Both the position numbers and the translations under genes were made by a program. Shown here piece after piece: positions 48,754 to 61,737 of a stretch of 64,000 nucleotides of DNA. The notes beneath the pieces are model-generated. The model worked only from the letters and a program-made list of their open reading frames with translations, was not told where the DNA came from and did not search any database. This stretch comes from Delphinapterus leucas (lineage: Eukaryota; Chordata; Mammalia; Artiodactyla; Monodontidae): assembly GCF_002288925.2 (NCBI RefSeq), contig NW_022098066.1, positions 80,774,695 to 80,838,694 of the forward strand, written 5' to 3'. Position 1 is the first letter of the stretch. Each line of letters starts with the position of its first letter.

Positions 48754-48951
48754 TGAACTTCCCTGGTGGCGCAGTGGTTGAGAGTCTGCCTGCCGATGCA
48801 GGGGACACGGGTTCGTGCCCCGGTCCAGGAAGATCCCACGTGCCACGGAGCGGCTGGGCCCGTGAGCCATGGCCGCTGAGCCTGCGCGTCCGGAGCCTAT
48901 GCTCTGCAATGGGAGAGGCCGCAACAATGAGAGGCCCGCGTACCAAAAGAA

Positions 48952-48990
<39 letters not shown>
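48754..48990 (+). mobile_element. CHR-type SINE, short form, with (TA)n tail
   Basis: The head is 'cttccctggtggcgcagtgg', the B box 'ggttcgtgccc', and the body ends 'aggcccgcgtacc'. The A-rich tail (48945-48959) passes into a (TA)n microsatellite to about 48989. The high CpG content suggests a young copy. Confidence 0.92.
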
Positions 48991-48992
<2 letters not shown>

Positions 48993-49097
48993 CATATCTG
49001 CTCTGGTTGGAAGTAGAATGGGGTCTTGGGGCCTTGCCCACAAGCTTCTCTCCCCTGTGCAGATCAGCCCGGAAGGCTTCACAAAGCAAGTGTGAGC

Positions 49098-49250
49098 ACT
49101 GTAGTTCCAGTCCTGCTCCTCCAATGTGTGGATGAGGAAATGGAGATGCTAGAGATGAAGAAACTTGTTCAGCTCTGGTAATTAACTAGGGGCTGAGTTA
49201 GGGTTGAAATCACATTCTTCTGGTACCCATTTCAGTGTATTTTCCCAGCC
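49098..49250 (-). mobile_element. MIR-like SINE, antisense
   Basis: 'tgtggatgaggaaatggaga', 'aagaaacttgttcagctctg', 'aattaactaggggctgagtt' follow reversed MIR order. Confidence 0.55.
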
Positions 49251-49979
49251 CTAGACGCATAGCTATTTGCTTTCAGAAGAGAGGCGTTTAAAGTGATCTT
49301 GCGTCTAATCAGCTAATACAGATCCAGGAAGGAGTGGGAGATTCGAGGAACCTGATGCCCTCCCCTCTGCAGAAGCCCTGGGGGAAGCCTCCACACCTGG
49401 TTCTCCCTGGGCACAAAATCCACATCTGTTGAAGCAAAATGAAATGCTTCGGTCTTAGGCAAGAGTCCTGGGGAGTCCCCACAGTCTTAGACATTCCCTG
49501 TCTCCAGGGGACTTGGACTCTGAAGACCCGCCTCCTCCCAGGAATGCTCTGTGCTCCTGGATATGGGCTTCAGACTCTGCAGAAAAACCTCAAATTGCTA
49601 GTTTATTGTTTAGACAAGCAAATTCATAACAACTGGCCACATCTCTCAAGTGTGGCAAAGAGGACCGAGCAAAACCTACCTGGGGATTTTGTTGAGTTAT
49701 AAGTCTCCTTCCTGGTCACAGAACTATTGGTTTGGCACATTAGTATTTATTAACAGAAAAAAAAAAAAAAAAGGTTGTTTGAAGATTCTTGTTGAGCTTC
49801 TGATTTCCCCAAGGCAATAAAGGATCGGGTCCTTTATTTCTCCTTAACCCTGCTGGGTCCCCTGACTCTGGTATGCCCTGAACCATCAAGAAACACTGAT
49901 GCCTACCGAAACCATCATGGTTGTGATGAGACTGTGGTACTCACCAACATTCCATCCGCTTCCTCACACTTGCCAAATC
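49251..49979. other. Unassigned flank
   Basis: No exon recognised. An A run lies at about 49755-49772. Confidence 0.4.
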
Positions 49980-50262
49980 CCTTGCATATAGGTGGAGCTG
50001 TGAGACTAGTTCTGACTAATGAAACGTGAGCTGAGATGGTGAGGGCCCAAGTACAAATCTCCAGACCCTCCTTCACTGACACCAGCATTGTCCAGATAAA
50101 GCCCTGTCAGTCTGGAACCTGAGGAATTTTGATAAGCAGAGTACCCTCCTGCAGTGGACCCATGCTGGACAGGCATCATGAATGAAACATAAACCTTTGC
50201 TGTTTTAAGCCACTGAGGGTTCAGGGCTAATTTGTTGTGTAGCATAACCTCGCTAATCATGG
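49980..50262 (+). mobile_element. Old LTR-like repeat fragment, family not named
   Basis: It ends 'gaaacataaacctttgctgt', 'tttaagccactgagggttc', 'gttgtgtagcataacct', the recognisable 3' part of a common old mammalian repeat. Confidence 0.55.
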
Positions 50263-51727
50263 CTAACATAGAGGATTTGGGGTTGGAAGCAAGGAGGGCC
50301 TGAAGATCTGCTCTGGCAGGAACGACACAGAAGACTTCTCTTCAGATCGGGCAGCCCCAGGGTTTCAAGCAGTGGTGCACTGGAGCTGCCTCCCACCGGC
50401 TTTGAAAAGCTGACCGTGCACACATCTTTTCCCAACTGTGCAATCTGTGACCTTGGTGACTTGTAATGGGCCGTGGTGGGAGTATTTACAACCCAGAAAT
50501 TGGCAAATGCTACAAATCATGGCATTTTTCTCCCCTGACAAACTGGCTGTTAAACATTTGCCAGCACACCACTGGTTTCAAGTCTCTACAGAGAGATTCA
50601 AGGTGCGAGTAGGAAATGGGACAGGGAGATCGTCAGTAAATAAGAACCCCCTCAAGTCCTTAATTGTTTCACATTTTCTGTAAAGGGAAAATTTGGTAGA
50701 GAGACGGCCTGCTAGATATGGTTTTCTCCACATCATATAATAAGTGGTAAAACAAAGTTTATGTCAGCATAAAATTCTAAGCTCATTTTATTTCAACAGT
50801 TATCTTTGCACAGGGTAGAAACGCCAAAATCATCTTTTACCGTTCACTGACAACACGTAGCAGGATGCTGTGCCTTTCAGACTTCCAAGTGAAGCGGCTG
50901 ATAAAGAAGTTTTTATTATGGCTTTGCTAAGTGCTGGCATGCACCCTGGAGAAGCTTCTCAACTTCGCGTTATTATTTCTCCAGCATTCTGTTTTTCTTT
51001 TTTTTTAAAATATACTTTCCATGTATTGAATATTTCTTTCTGCTTTCTCACCACTATCCTTCTTCATGAATATAAAACAAACAGATTCAAGTTTGATTTG
51101 TTTGGAGTTTGATATTACATCTCAAAGCCTAATGAATTATCATTTTGTTAAATGATATTTAGCATAACTGCTTGAGCGCTCCAAGTATGAAGAATTTAAT
51201 TCCTTAATATATTACCTAAAATTTCAGGTACAGAAATAAGTACCACCTAAAGAAACTCCTTGCCTTGACTGCCCACTCATGACAATCCCCACTTCTTACA
51301 CTGTTCATGGTTCTAAGAACTTTATAGAGGAGATGTTCAAGAGATTGGCAATGCCATACTTCCCCTCTTCTTCAGAAGCTGAGGGAAAGGTCTTGCTTAG
51401 TAAGTTATATAGTATCACAAATTAGTAAACACTCTTCTTTCTAGTTGCATTTCTACTTATTCTTTCTAGCATTTTCCCAGTTGTTCAACTGTGAAATGTG
51501 GGTGGTTTGGAGCGGGGAGGCTAACTTACTGACTTAAGAAAAATATCTCATGAAAACTTGATTTATTTTATAAGGAGTTATAAAATCATTTTGAGCACCA
51601 TATTACATTATTTGGCTTGAATACTAAATGTCATTGGTGAATAGCTTATGCTTCACTTCACTGACAACTCATATCTGCTAAAAATAAAATAGTAGAATAC
51701 TTTTCCAGCTTATATCATTCTGAGAAA
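50263..51727. other. Unassigned flank
   Basis: No gene or repeat recognised with confidence. Confidence 0.4.
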
Positions 51728-51840
51728 CAGTCTTGCCCTAAGTTTCTTGACCTCAACTTCTTCATTTGTAAAATGAGGGGTTCAACCTGATGATTTATGG
51801 GGTCCCTCTCAAGTGAAATTTTCTTTGAATCTATAGGTAT
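51728..51840 (+). mobile_element. MIR-like SINE fragment
   Basis: 'aagtttcttgacctcaactt', 'cttcatttgtaaaatgaggg'. Confidence 0.6.
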
Positions 51841-51879
51841 GCTGTCATATCAAAGACATACAGGGCTGAAAGTATATTC

Positions 51880-52050
51880 ATTTATGCAAAGCACATTAAT
51901 TGTCTACTATTGTCAAGCGCTATGACAAGGAAAGTTATACAAGGTCCCTGCTCTCAAAGCACTCACAGCTTAATGGGGAAGAAAAACGAGCAAAAAGCAA
52001 TTACAATATAGCAGAATAAATGTTACAGTAGGGGGGAATAGTGGATGCAA
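51880..52050 (-). mobile_element. L2 3' end, antisense
   Basis: 'ggtccctgctctcaaagcac' and 'tcacagcttaatggggaaga' match the reversed L2 terminus. Confidence 0.6.
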
Positions 52051-52189
52051 ATGGAGAAAACAGGAGAGGCACCTAATCCATTTTGAGGAAAGAAGGTAAT
52101 AGGATGAGGAAGAAAGTGACATTAAGTGTACGTAGGGTTGGAACTAGGGTGAGGCAAGAAAGTCACCTATGGTGTAAAACTGAAGCAGG

Positions 52190-52960
52190 TGCCCACTCTT
52201 GAGGTCATGCACGTGTACTCTTAATCCCACGCCCTGAGTATGAAATGTGACAGTGTGCTTGAGTTTAGCCATTAGAAGCTGTTCCAGGCAAAGAGAACAG
52301 TGTGTGCAAAGGCTTAGGGGCAAGAGAGAAATATAGGAAACTGCAAATGCCTTAGTGTGTCTGGATTTGGGAGTAGAGTCATAGATGTAAGAGTTATAGA
52401 CGTGAAAGATGAGAGGTAAACAGGGCCAGACCATGAAGTATCTTGTATTGATAGAATATGTTAAGGTATTTGAACATTCTTCTTAGGTTAAGAGATATCC
52501 ATCAGGGAATTTTTAAAAAAGGGTTAATATGACTAGGCATGCTTTTGAGAATATTCTCTTTGGCAGCAGTGTGGAAACAAGGATGGAGAATTAGATAGGG
52601 AAAAAGACTGGGGGGGCAGACAGACCAGTTGGACGGTGGTGGAGGTGGGGATAGAGAGAAGTAAACCAAGCAGCTTCTAGAGGTGCTTACAAGTAGAACC
52701 ACCTGGAACTGATGACTGATTGAACAAGCTGTGTGTCGAGAAAGGGAGAGAAATAGGATGCTCAGAGTTCCTGGTTTGAGAAAGTGAGTGGAAAATGGTG
52801 CTGGCCACTAAGATATGGAGCACACCAGAATGAACTGGGTTGAGAGGGAAGGTGATGAGCTCGGACTTTGACTCGTGGGGTTTGACAACTGAGGGGAGAT
52901 TAGGAGATTAGGTGGTTGCTGTATGGGTTGCCACTCAGCAGAAAGACATGGGTGTGAATA
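52190..52960 (+). mobile_element. Old mammalian interspersed repeat, family not named
   Basis: 'tgttccaggcaaagagaaca', 'gtgtgtgcaaaggcttaggg', 'gggccagaccatgaagtatc', 'tctttggcagcagtgtggaa' recur in many mammalian loci. It is the best-preserved copy of the family also hinted at near 6500, 8110 and 47180. Confidence 0.55.
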
Positions 52961-54569
52961 TTGATTGGTCAGTCATTTGCTCATAAGTGATAAGGAGAGC
53001 AATGGGAATGGATGAAATTGCCCAGGGAGGGAAGGTAGTGAGAAAATAAGGCCTCGCAGGTATTGAGACCTCCTTGCCACTCTTCAGTAAATTTACAAAA
53101 TATCTATAAAAGCACATCTTCAGAGCCATCATTGGGATGTGAGAGATGACAGAATACATAAGCAGTTGTGTTGCTCTTCCCTTGCTGCAATGGATTTCCA
53201 AAGCCACTAAGAAATTTGTGTTAGTTTGTGGATACAGAGGTTGTTAGCTGCAGCTGGTGATTCTGTGGTCTCCCTGCAAAGAAGGAACACGGGGTCCCTC
53301 TCTGCCTTATGGTTCTGGAGAGCACAGCACTGCTCACTCCTGAGGAGAGGGGGGAAATTGGGAAGATTTAAATTTCTCTTTCCCTCTAAGTTGCAAAAGC
53401 ACAAAATTAGTGACTTTTTTGGATGTCCCCGTCGAAATGTTCACACTTGAGAGAAAATTGCTCTCTCCAGGAAGTAAGTAATAAATCTCTCTCACCAATG
53501 GAAGTCGCTACATCCTGAAACAACACTCTTCAGCTGAAAAGGAGAAAAAAACAAAACATTCCTTCCCACCATGAAACTCTCTTTCTCCAAACATGTGTCC
53601 ATCGGACTATATAGAGCACCATTATGCAGACATCTCAGACTTCTTCAGGACTTGCCCAGAAACATAATTGGCTGTGACCAAATGACCATGGCAAACTGCC
53701 CAGAGTGTGAAAATGTTTAGTCAGGGTCATGGCTGGAGGGGCTCTGCTGGGTAAGGCAGGTTGAATGAGCAAACCAGGCCAAGTGTATGCAGATGTGGCC
53801 AACATTTAACTTGAAGAGAGAGTGGTTGGGAAGGGGAAGTGGAGGGAGATATTTGGACCCATGCCCTTTAAATCATTTATACATCTTCATTTTGCAGGCT
53901 GTGTGTGTGCGTGTGTGTGTGTGCGTGTGTGTGTGTGAGAAATGCCTGAGTGTGTTGCTTCTTATCCTTTACCTGTGTTTTGCCCTTATTATCAGGCTTT
54001 CTAAATTTTCCCCTCCCTCTCACCTTGCTTCTTTCACATCCATCTTCCGAAGTGTTGCCAGAATGAAATGCCCCCCAGAACCTGCTCCAGACTTTGCCAG
54101 GGTTTCCTGCTCCTAGCACTGTGAGTATATATACCCTGAATACAGAAGAGAGGACATGCCTGACTCTCAGGGGACTTCGGGCAATTCTCCCAGAAAGGGT
54201 AAATCTCACTTTTAATTTAAAACTTCAATGGAACTTTTTTGATTCATTCCATAATATACTCATGTTTGTTTTAATAAAAAGTATTGTTTTAAACTACTTA
54301 TCATTGAGGAAAAAATAATGCTCCACAGAGAAGATGCACCACTTTGTCCCTAAAGAAACATGGCCCTGGGGGAACCAGTCTCAGCTCCTATCCAGGGCTC
54401 CTTCAACTGGCCTCCCTCTACTTGAAATTCTACAAATTAACCTAAAGCAAGTTCCTACATGGACATGTGGCGAGGTATTTATTTTCTGATCAATTGTGTC
54501 TATTAACATATATCTGATTTATAGATGAAATCGTTCTGCTTGATATTAACGTGGTGTAGCACAGAAGTT
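52961..54569. other. Flank with a (GT)n microsatellite
   Basis: The (GT)n tract with GC interruptions lies at about 53901-53938. No exon recognised. Confidence 0.45.
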
Positions 54570-54735
54570 AGGAGAGAGCTAAGCAGTTCTAACCTTGATC
54601 CCTTGTTCTGTCATTTACCAAGTATACAACCTCATGGAGCCTCAGTTTCCTCATCTGTAAGATGGGCATTATAGTGACAATTAACTCCCGAGGTTGCTGT
54701 GAGGATTCAACGGGAGGTCTGTAAAGTATTGTGCA
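54570..54735 (+). mobile_element. MIR SINE
   Basis: 'gagcctcagtttcctcatct', 'gtaagatgggcattatagtg', 'gaggttgctgtgaggattca'. Confidence 0.75.
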
Positions 54736-55318
54736 TATGCCTGTGTGGACTTAAAAAGAATGCACAATGTGAGGGTTGCGAGTTAAGTTTTATCCGGTGC
54801 AAAATGAGGACTGCAGCCCGGGAGACAGCATCCCAGATAGCTCTGAGAAACTGCTCCAAAGAGGCAGGGGGGAAGGTCAGTATATATGTGATTTTGGTGA
54901 AGGGGAATATATGCAATCAGCACTTATTTTTTTACAGAAGTTTTCTGCTAGTCTCGTGCAGGTAACTGCTAGTCACGGGGAGTGGACCTCACCATGAAGG
55001 ATTTTAGTGCTTTTCTAGATACGAGAAGATACAAGAATTGGGCTCATAAAATCGGCTCCTGAAAACATCTAACCATCTGCAGACCTGTTCTGCCAGTGTT
55101 TCCCAGAGCACAGGGCGCCTCATGTCTGCTCTCCACCCTGAGCTCCTTTCCAGGGGTGTCGAAAGTCAGCAGGTGCAGCTGCGCATGATTTAATCCTTGT
55201 AGAGGTGGATGGCAGGTGCCAATGGAAAATGCCAATTTGTAGTTGACACCTGTCACAGAGTAAGAGTTCAATACATATGAACAATTTTGCCATGGAAATA
55301 ATTTTAGAGGTAATTCAG

Positions 55319-55640
55319 ATACACAGTCTGCTCTCCATATCTTAAGGTATCATATCCACCGTTTCAACCAACTTTGGATCAAAAATATTTGGAAAAGTCC
55401 AGAAAGTTCCCAAAAAACAAAACTTGGATTTACTCCACATCAGCTCTATTTACCTAACATTTACACTGTATTAGGTATCGTAAGTAATCGAGGGAGGATT
55501 TAAAGTATACGGGAGGGTGTGGGTAGGTTATATACAAACATGACATTTTATAACATGGACTTGAGCATCTGAGAGTTTTGGTATCCGTGGGGGGTCTTGG
55601 AACGAATCTCTCTGGATACAGAGGGAGGACTGTAGTTACA
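55319..55640. mobile_element. Tigger-like MITE
   Basis: The terminal inverted repeats are 'cagtctgctctccatatc' at the left and 'gatacagagggaggactg' followed by ta at the right. Inside is 'ccaactttggatcaaaaata', characteristic of this group. No transposase. Confidence 0.75.
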
Positions 55641-57054
55641 GGCACTAAATGATCACAGAGAGATACAATCGGTTTGATTATATTAGACAATTTGCAGGAA
55701 TGAAACAATTTTAAAAAGGTTACTTTGCATTGTGCCAGTGGATACTTCAAGACTACTAAGACTTAGAATACGAAATAAGAAAGGATTTACGAACTCGTTA
55801 TAAGTATGTTTTAAGAAATTATAGAACACATCACTTTTTTTGTTATGTTCAATTCTGGTGAGCACACTATTTTGACATTCTGTGTAATATAGTTTATTGT
55901 ACTAATATGTCTTTCCCCAGAGCAGAAATATCTCAAAAACTTAAGCAAAGAATATAAATAAATAAGAACATCTGGTAGAGGAACTGAAGCAGATGTGAAG
56001 ATTGAGGTACATCAAAGAAAAGCTCGTTATTATCTTAGTGACTGACTAGTCCTGCATAATATAAACAACTTACAGAAATGGAAATTAATGGTCCAGAGGT
56101 GTCAGCTCATATAAAATATATCCTCAAAGCAAGAAATCTTATTTAAACAATAAATGATTACAGTGTATGTAGTTAGTGCTCAGATTGATAAAGGGCATCA
56201 ATAGAAAATACATTTAAGACACAGAAATACCAAATGTCTGGTTCTGTGTACAGGAAAATGGTTTCCTTAAATGTGGAAATAAGAGCATCTCTCTGAGATT
56301 TTCTCACACAGCACTGCACATGCTGGATAGATTACTGTTCCTGAATTGATAGGTTACACGTGGTGATTAACTGACACATTTAATGCTATTGTGTACACAC
56401 AACTATGTATCCGTGGGACTGCAGAGTGAGAATGATCATGCAACACGCCACTTTTTAATTCAGGAAGCAGTGGAATGGCCTTATGCCCAGAGTGATTCTG
56501 TCTGATGTCATGTAAGACAGAGTTAAAGACCTTCAAGTCTGAGGTCAGAAAATTGGACAGAATAATAACAGGACTTCAGATTTATTGATGGAAAATCCAA
56601 ATATATTAGTTTTCTTTGACATACTGCAGAGAGGAAAGGGTAGTGTGCCCACTGTTGTGAGTAGTTTCTCTAATATCTTATTGACTTTTATAGATTCTTT
56701 CTGAAATCCTCATAAGCAAGCTATGCACCAAGTACAAGGTGTGATGTCTTTCTTCTGATGATTTTAAAGGTGACAAAAGGTGCAAACCCTGAACTTTGGA
56801 TAGGTGGAAAATTACCTTCAAATGCACTGAGTCTTCACTGCAGAGGAAAGATAAAAGCCAGCCCTTCAAAGGTGAATCTTGCAAGTTCAGTGTCATGGAG
56901 TTAGCAGCAGAGTCTAAAACTCCTTCAATGTCACAATCTGACTGTGAAGGCTAAGCACAGTCCTAGGAAGTATTAGATAATATAGTTGTAATCCAAATAA
57001 ACTTGGGTACCCAGAGGCACAGTGCAATATCCCTAAGTGCCACAAAGACTCCGT
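55641..57054. other. Unassigned flank
   Basis: AT-rich, no gene or named repeat recognised. Confidence 0.4.
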
Positions 57055-57434
57055 AAAACACTGAAATAGGGCTTCCCCTGTGGCACAGTGGTTGAGAATC
57101 CGCCTGCCAATGCAGGGGACACGAGTTCAATCTCTGGTCCGCGAAGATCCCACATGCCACGGAACAACTAAGCCCGTGCGCCACAACTACTGAGCCTGCG
57201 TGCTGCAACTACTGAAGCCCACGTGCCTAGAGCCTGTGCTCAGCAACAAGAGAAGCCACTGCAATGAGAAGCCCGTGCACAGCAACGAAGAGTAGCCCCC
57301 GCTCACCCCAACTATAGAAAGCCCACGCGCAGCAAAGAAGACCCAATGCAGCCAAAACTAAATAAATAACATAAACAAATTTATAAAAAAAAAAGACGTG
57401 GTTACTCTTATTATTAAAAAAAAACACTGAAATA
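57055..57434 (+). mobile_element. CHR-type SINE, long form, perfect 14-bp target duplication
   Basis: The target aaaacactgaaata is duplicated exactly at 57055-57068 and 57421-57434. The element has the head 'gggcttcccctgtggcacag' and the B box 'gttcaatctct'. The tail has an A run (about 57384-57394), then about 20 bp starting 'gacgtggttactcttatt', then a second short A run. Confidence 0.95.
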
Positions 57435-58257
57435 TAGCAGGAGGCTTCTACTGAAGATTTCTTGAACAGGTAGCAAAGGAGAGTTTTTTAAATTCAGAAA
57501 ACTTCCTAAAATCTCCTTTACTTATCTCTATCAGACTCTAGACCAGCTGGCTCTCCTATTTAATTCATCACCAGCCCCTCTTTCTCACCCTCTTTTTCCC
57601 ACTTTCTGGATCTTTCCTTCTGTTCTCAGGGTATAATAATGTTTTTCTTATTTATGTAGCGTGACCCATAGCATCTCTCTGCTTTTTAAGTTCTGTTGTG
57701 ACTGTGCTCAGCACAGTTAGGGATCAACAGCCAAGCAATGCAGTTAAGGATCTTCCCAGGAAGGGAAGGAAGATAGTGTCCATACCGTGGGTTTTTTGTG
57801 TTCATCTACAACATTAAAATGTCACTTAATAAAACAACAGAAGAAATGCCACAAGATCCTATCTAATAAGTGCCAAATGGGTGGCCTAGGCAGGCAGCAA
57901 GAGATTTAATTCTTCATTTTCATCCAGGGTGATCAAGAAAGAATTGATGGGCAAGGTGAACAGGAAGTGGGTTGAGCCTGGACTGGGAAAGAGAAAAGAC
58001 CTAAAGGATTCTTTAGGTAATCAAATATTTTAAGCATGTATACTCAACATTATGCATGTAAGTTCCTTGAAGGCAGAGGAATTTGAAAAATTCTTGACAC
58101 ATACAGTAGCAGAAAATAAATATTTGTCAAACTAATATAATCTGCATTTGTGGAGCGGATATAGCATGTGAAATAAATTATATGTATATGTTTGTGGAAT
58201 GTGTAATTTCAATATAAACTTAAGGAAGACCTTAATCCTTCTGAGATACTCTCTAGA
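57435..58257. other. Unassigned flank
   Basis: No gene or named repeat recognised. Confidence 0.4.
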
Positions 58258-58545
58258 GCAGTGCTTTCCACACTTTTTGGACTACCACCACAAGAAGTGC
58301 ATTTTAAATTTGTACATATAGTCTATGCATGTGCATGCATGCACACTCATATACACGTGCACACACAGGTATGCACACAAGGTGGAAGTTTTATAAAATA
58401 CGCTTACCTTTATATTGTGATGCACTGCTAATTTCTATCTATTCTAGTTTGTGGAAAACAATGCTGATCCCAGACCCACTGAATAGATTTCACAGCCTCT
58501 AATGACTGGAGACTGGCATTTTAAAAAATAAACTGCTCTGGAATA
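58258..58545 (+). mobile_element. hAT-Charlie-like MITE
   Basis: It opens 'cagtgctttccacactttt' and contains 'gaagtgcattttaaatttg' and 'tattgtgatgcactgctaat', as in hAT-derived mammalian MITEs. A stretch of alternating purine-pyrimidine (about 58325-58380, 'gcatgtgcatgcatgcacac') sits inside. Confidence 0.6.
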
Positions 58546-61134
58546 GAGATCAAAGCAAAACCAAAATAAAACAAAACAAATTAAAATGTACATATAAACC
58601 AGTTACTATAAATTTGTTAATCTGCCTGGGTATGACAAAAGCTGGCCTGTGGATAAACTGATATAATGTATGACCCTTGTAAGGACATTTAAAATGTCTT
58701 AAAAATAGTAACAACCATAACTACAGCAAACCAAGTGCAAAATAAAACAAAATGTACTGTGTAAGCCAAATAAAGCTAGTCTGGGCCTAATTTGACCCAT
58801 GGTCACTTGGTTTGTCACTTTTTGCTCTGGGGGGAGAATGCAATTTCAGAAATTTTAAACAAATCACAAATGTCTTAAATGTGAGGGTTTAATTTCACTC
58901 TTAGTCATTGAGTTTCCTCATCTACCTTCAACTTCTTCTCTCTTCAGGCGTATTAGCAGTGATCAAAGGAATAGGACCTATTTGAAATTTCAAAATCTGA
59001 GTTTGTCCTTATGATATGAAAATATCTTTTTTTTTTTAATGTTCAATTAGGGCTAATTCTGCTTTCTTGTCCCGCATATACACCCGGGGCTGGTTTTTAT
59101 TTTGCACAGAAATAAATTTTAACTTAAAATAATTTCCACACCTACTTTGTTTAGTTAAAGAGGAGCTACGGAACATTAAATTTAATTTATGAAGCCTTCT
59201 ATTTGTGTCCCAGTTCTCTGCACACACACTGTGGTAATGCTGTGTCTCTATACGCCAATGACATTAGAGTTTCTGGCAAAACTCAATATGTAATCAATTA
59301 TCACCTGTCACGAATGACTTTTAAGATCCAGCCGGATATTTTAGAAACACCGCTTAGCTCCACTGAGAAGGGAAATCTCCCTCTGAAAGTGGTATGGCCC
59401 TCATCCTTAAATCTCTTATTCAAAGGAGTCTGGACAACTTTCAGCTTAGTCAATATGAAATAGAGTCCAGCAATTTACATCTTAAGAAAGCATTTCAGCT
59501 ATTTCAAAACTGCTTCAAGAGTATGCTTGCTGCTTAGAAAAGAAATGATAACTCTTTAATCATTTTTTTTCTCTGTAGGGGAGCAAAAATCTTACATGCA
59601 CCAGTTACAAATGCTTGTTTTGATTTCAAACTCACCAATTGAGAAGAACTGGAATCTGCCTCCTAGGATTCCAGTAGTGTTGTACTTTCTTTTCCTTTTC
59701 TTTTTCTTTAATTGGTTTTCTCAGAGAAAACAAAAATCTATCGTTATCCTACCAGCTAGAGACAATCACTAATATCCCAACAAAACAGCTTTTCTAGGCT
59801 TAGACACATATTTTTACTTTCTCAAATATTATCAGATGGCTTTGTGACCTGCTTTTCTCCTAATTAATAACATAGTGTGATCATCTCTTTGTGTCACATT
59901 TAATTGACTCCTATTTCTATCAATAGCAGGGAGCTGTAATGAGGAGAGTTTCCACACGCTCCCCCCCAAATTGCACAGATTTTCACATGCAGTGAGATAA
60001 CTCAGGGTGGTCCATGCTCATCACTATTCACTCTCTCAGCCTCATACACTCATTCCTACATATTCCACAAGTGCCCATATTCAGCATGAGCTGTTTGACT
60101 CCACTGTGTATAGTTTGGGGGAACCAGTTGACTGACACTGATTATGCAGAGATACAAAAAGCATGGCCTGTTTACTTGCCAGATAATAAAGAGGCCAGAG
60201 GATTACTGCTTTTAAACATAATCATTTTCATAGCACCAGAAAGTTGAGCAGCTACTTTGGATAATTTATTTCCTGAATTTAGGTATACTGGGATTAACAG
60301 GTTAGTTATAGTGATCAGGAAGCAAACAACTAATGGATAATGCCAAGCTCACTGTCTTGTCTGCAGTAGATATACAATAAGTGCCGTCAAGACATGAATT
60401 ATCTTCCTGAACCATCTGGATACTAATAGATAAACTGAAAGCCCTTTTTCCCAGTTTCAAAAGCTACAGTAAGTTCCCTGATGAGAAATTTACTATGAAT
60501 CCCACTGTCTTGCATTGCTGGGAGGGATCTCCGAAAATGATTGCATCTGTGCCACTTGATTCCCACTGCTGAAGCTGCTCTATTCTATGTGAGGGGTCAG
60601 ATGATCTCTTCCAGATTCAATATCTGTAATGCCTCTCTGGCCTGCCTTTAAGGGAACAGGCTTTCTTAAACCTCCAGGGGGCAGCCCCATACCAGTTGTG
60701 ATGAGGGATAGGGTTGGACTGTTGGGGGGAAGAAGTTAGAATTTCTACCCCTTGTTCAGACAGACAGCAGGCTCCACAGAGAGCTGCTGACATGGACATT
60801 TGCCTGAGATTCACAGCACCTTCCAGGGACATGGCATGGGGTAGGGTGAGTGTGGGGCAGAGATGAGCTGTCTTTACTGGTGGCTAAACAGTCAAGGCTC
60901 CTAGATGTGAGTCTCAGTTCTGACACTTTTAGATATGTTCAGTGAGTTCTTGTGAAGTGTGGTAGTTTGTGTTCACAAAGCAACTACGGCTGACTGATCA
61001 CATTACAGCAATCTGTTTCCCAGGGTCTGAGGACATAAAAAGCATGTGTATTCATTGTATATTTGTATGTGTGTGTGTTATTAAACTTGGGAAATTAATA
61101 AACATTAATCAAATATCTGTTTGAATACATACCT
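58546..61134. other. Unassigned flank
   Basis: No exon, RNA gene or named repeat recognised. T-rich tract at about 59027-59038. Confidence 0.4.
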
Positions 61135-61737
61135 GCAGTTCTCTTAACCGTCCATGGCTCAAGGCCAATCAAGGCTACATCCAGCAAAATTCCCCCGCAT
61201 CTGACATTGCCCTCCCCACCAATAAATAAGACAAAAATGCAGTGATTTAGATGCTTATTTTGTGCTCTTGGATTTTCTGCTGAAATATTAACTCACTGAA
61301 AGCAAGAGACTCACTAGTGTTCTTAAAGCCTCCACTGGGAAAGCTTAATTGTCAAAGTTGGTCAATGGCAGGTTCTGGAATCTACAGGAGCCAAGGGTTT
61401 GTGAGGAATTAACACTTGGCTTGGTTCATTTTGGGCCCAATAGATTTCCATTGCTTTCTTTAGGGAGGTAAGACCAGAATGGATTCCCTATTGATAGACC
61501 AACATTTTACAGTGGATCACATTGTAGAAATACTTGTTAAGCATTTCATGTTGGGGTTTCAAACACTAATAAGTCTCTTCTGCTTTCAATGAATTTATTT
61601 TACCAGGATATCCAAGAACACAAAATAAGCATCTAAATCACTGTATTTTTTGCCTTTTTAGGGGAGAGGTGTTGGATTCTGGGGAGGTTTGCAGGATGTA
61701 GCTACACTAAGAGAGGCCTGTTCTAGAGAACAATGTT
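61135..61737. repeat. Large imperfect inverted repeat, two ~245-bp arms around ~100 bp
   Basis: The left arm (about 61135-61380) and right arm (about 61480-61737) are reverse complements at roughly 70 percent with gaps. A core matches at 33 of 34 positions: 61240-61273 ('cagtgatttagatgctta...') against 61610-61643. Shared outer blocks include 'gttctct' (61138 and the complement near 61730) and 'gctacatcc.gcaaa'. The shared inner block is 'ctgaaagca..agagact'. The family is not recognised. It could be two inverted copies of one old repeat or a long-terminal-repeat hairpin element. Confidence 0.8.

Noticed and set aside
58325..58380. Z-DNA-prone alternating purine-pyrimidine tract as a functional element
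   Set aside because: It falls inside an hAT-like MITE and can be explained as simple-sequence drift.
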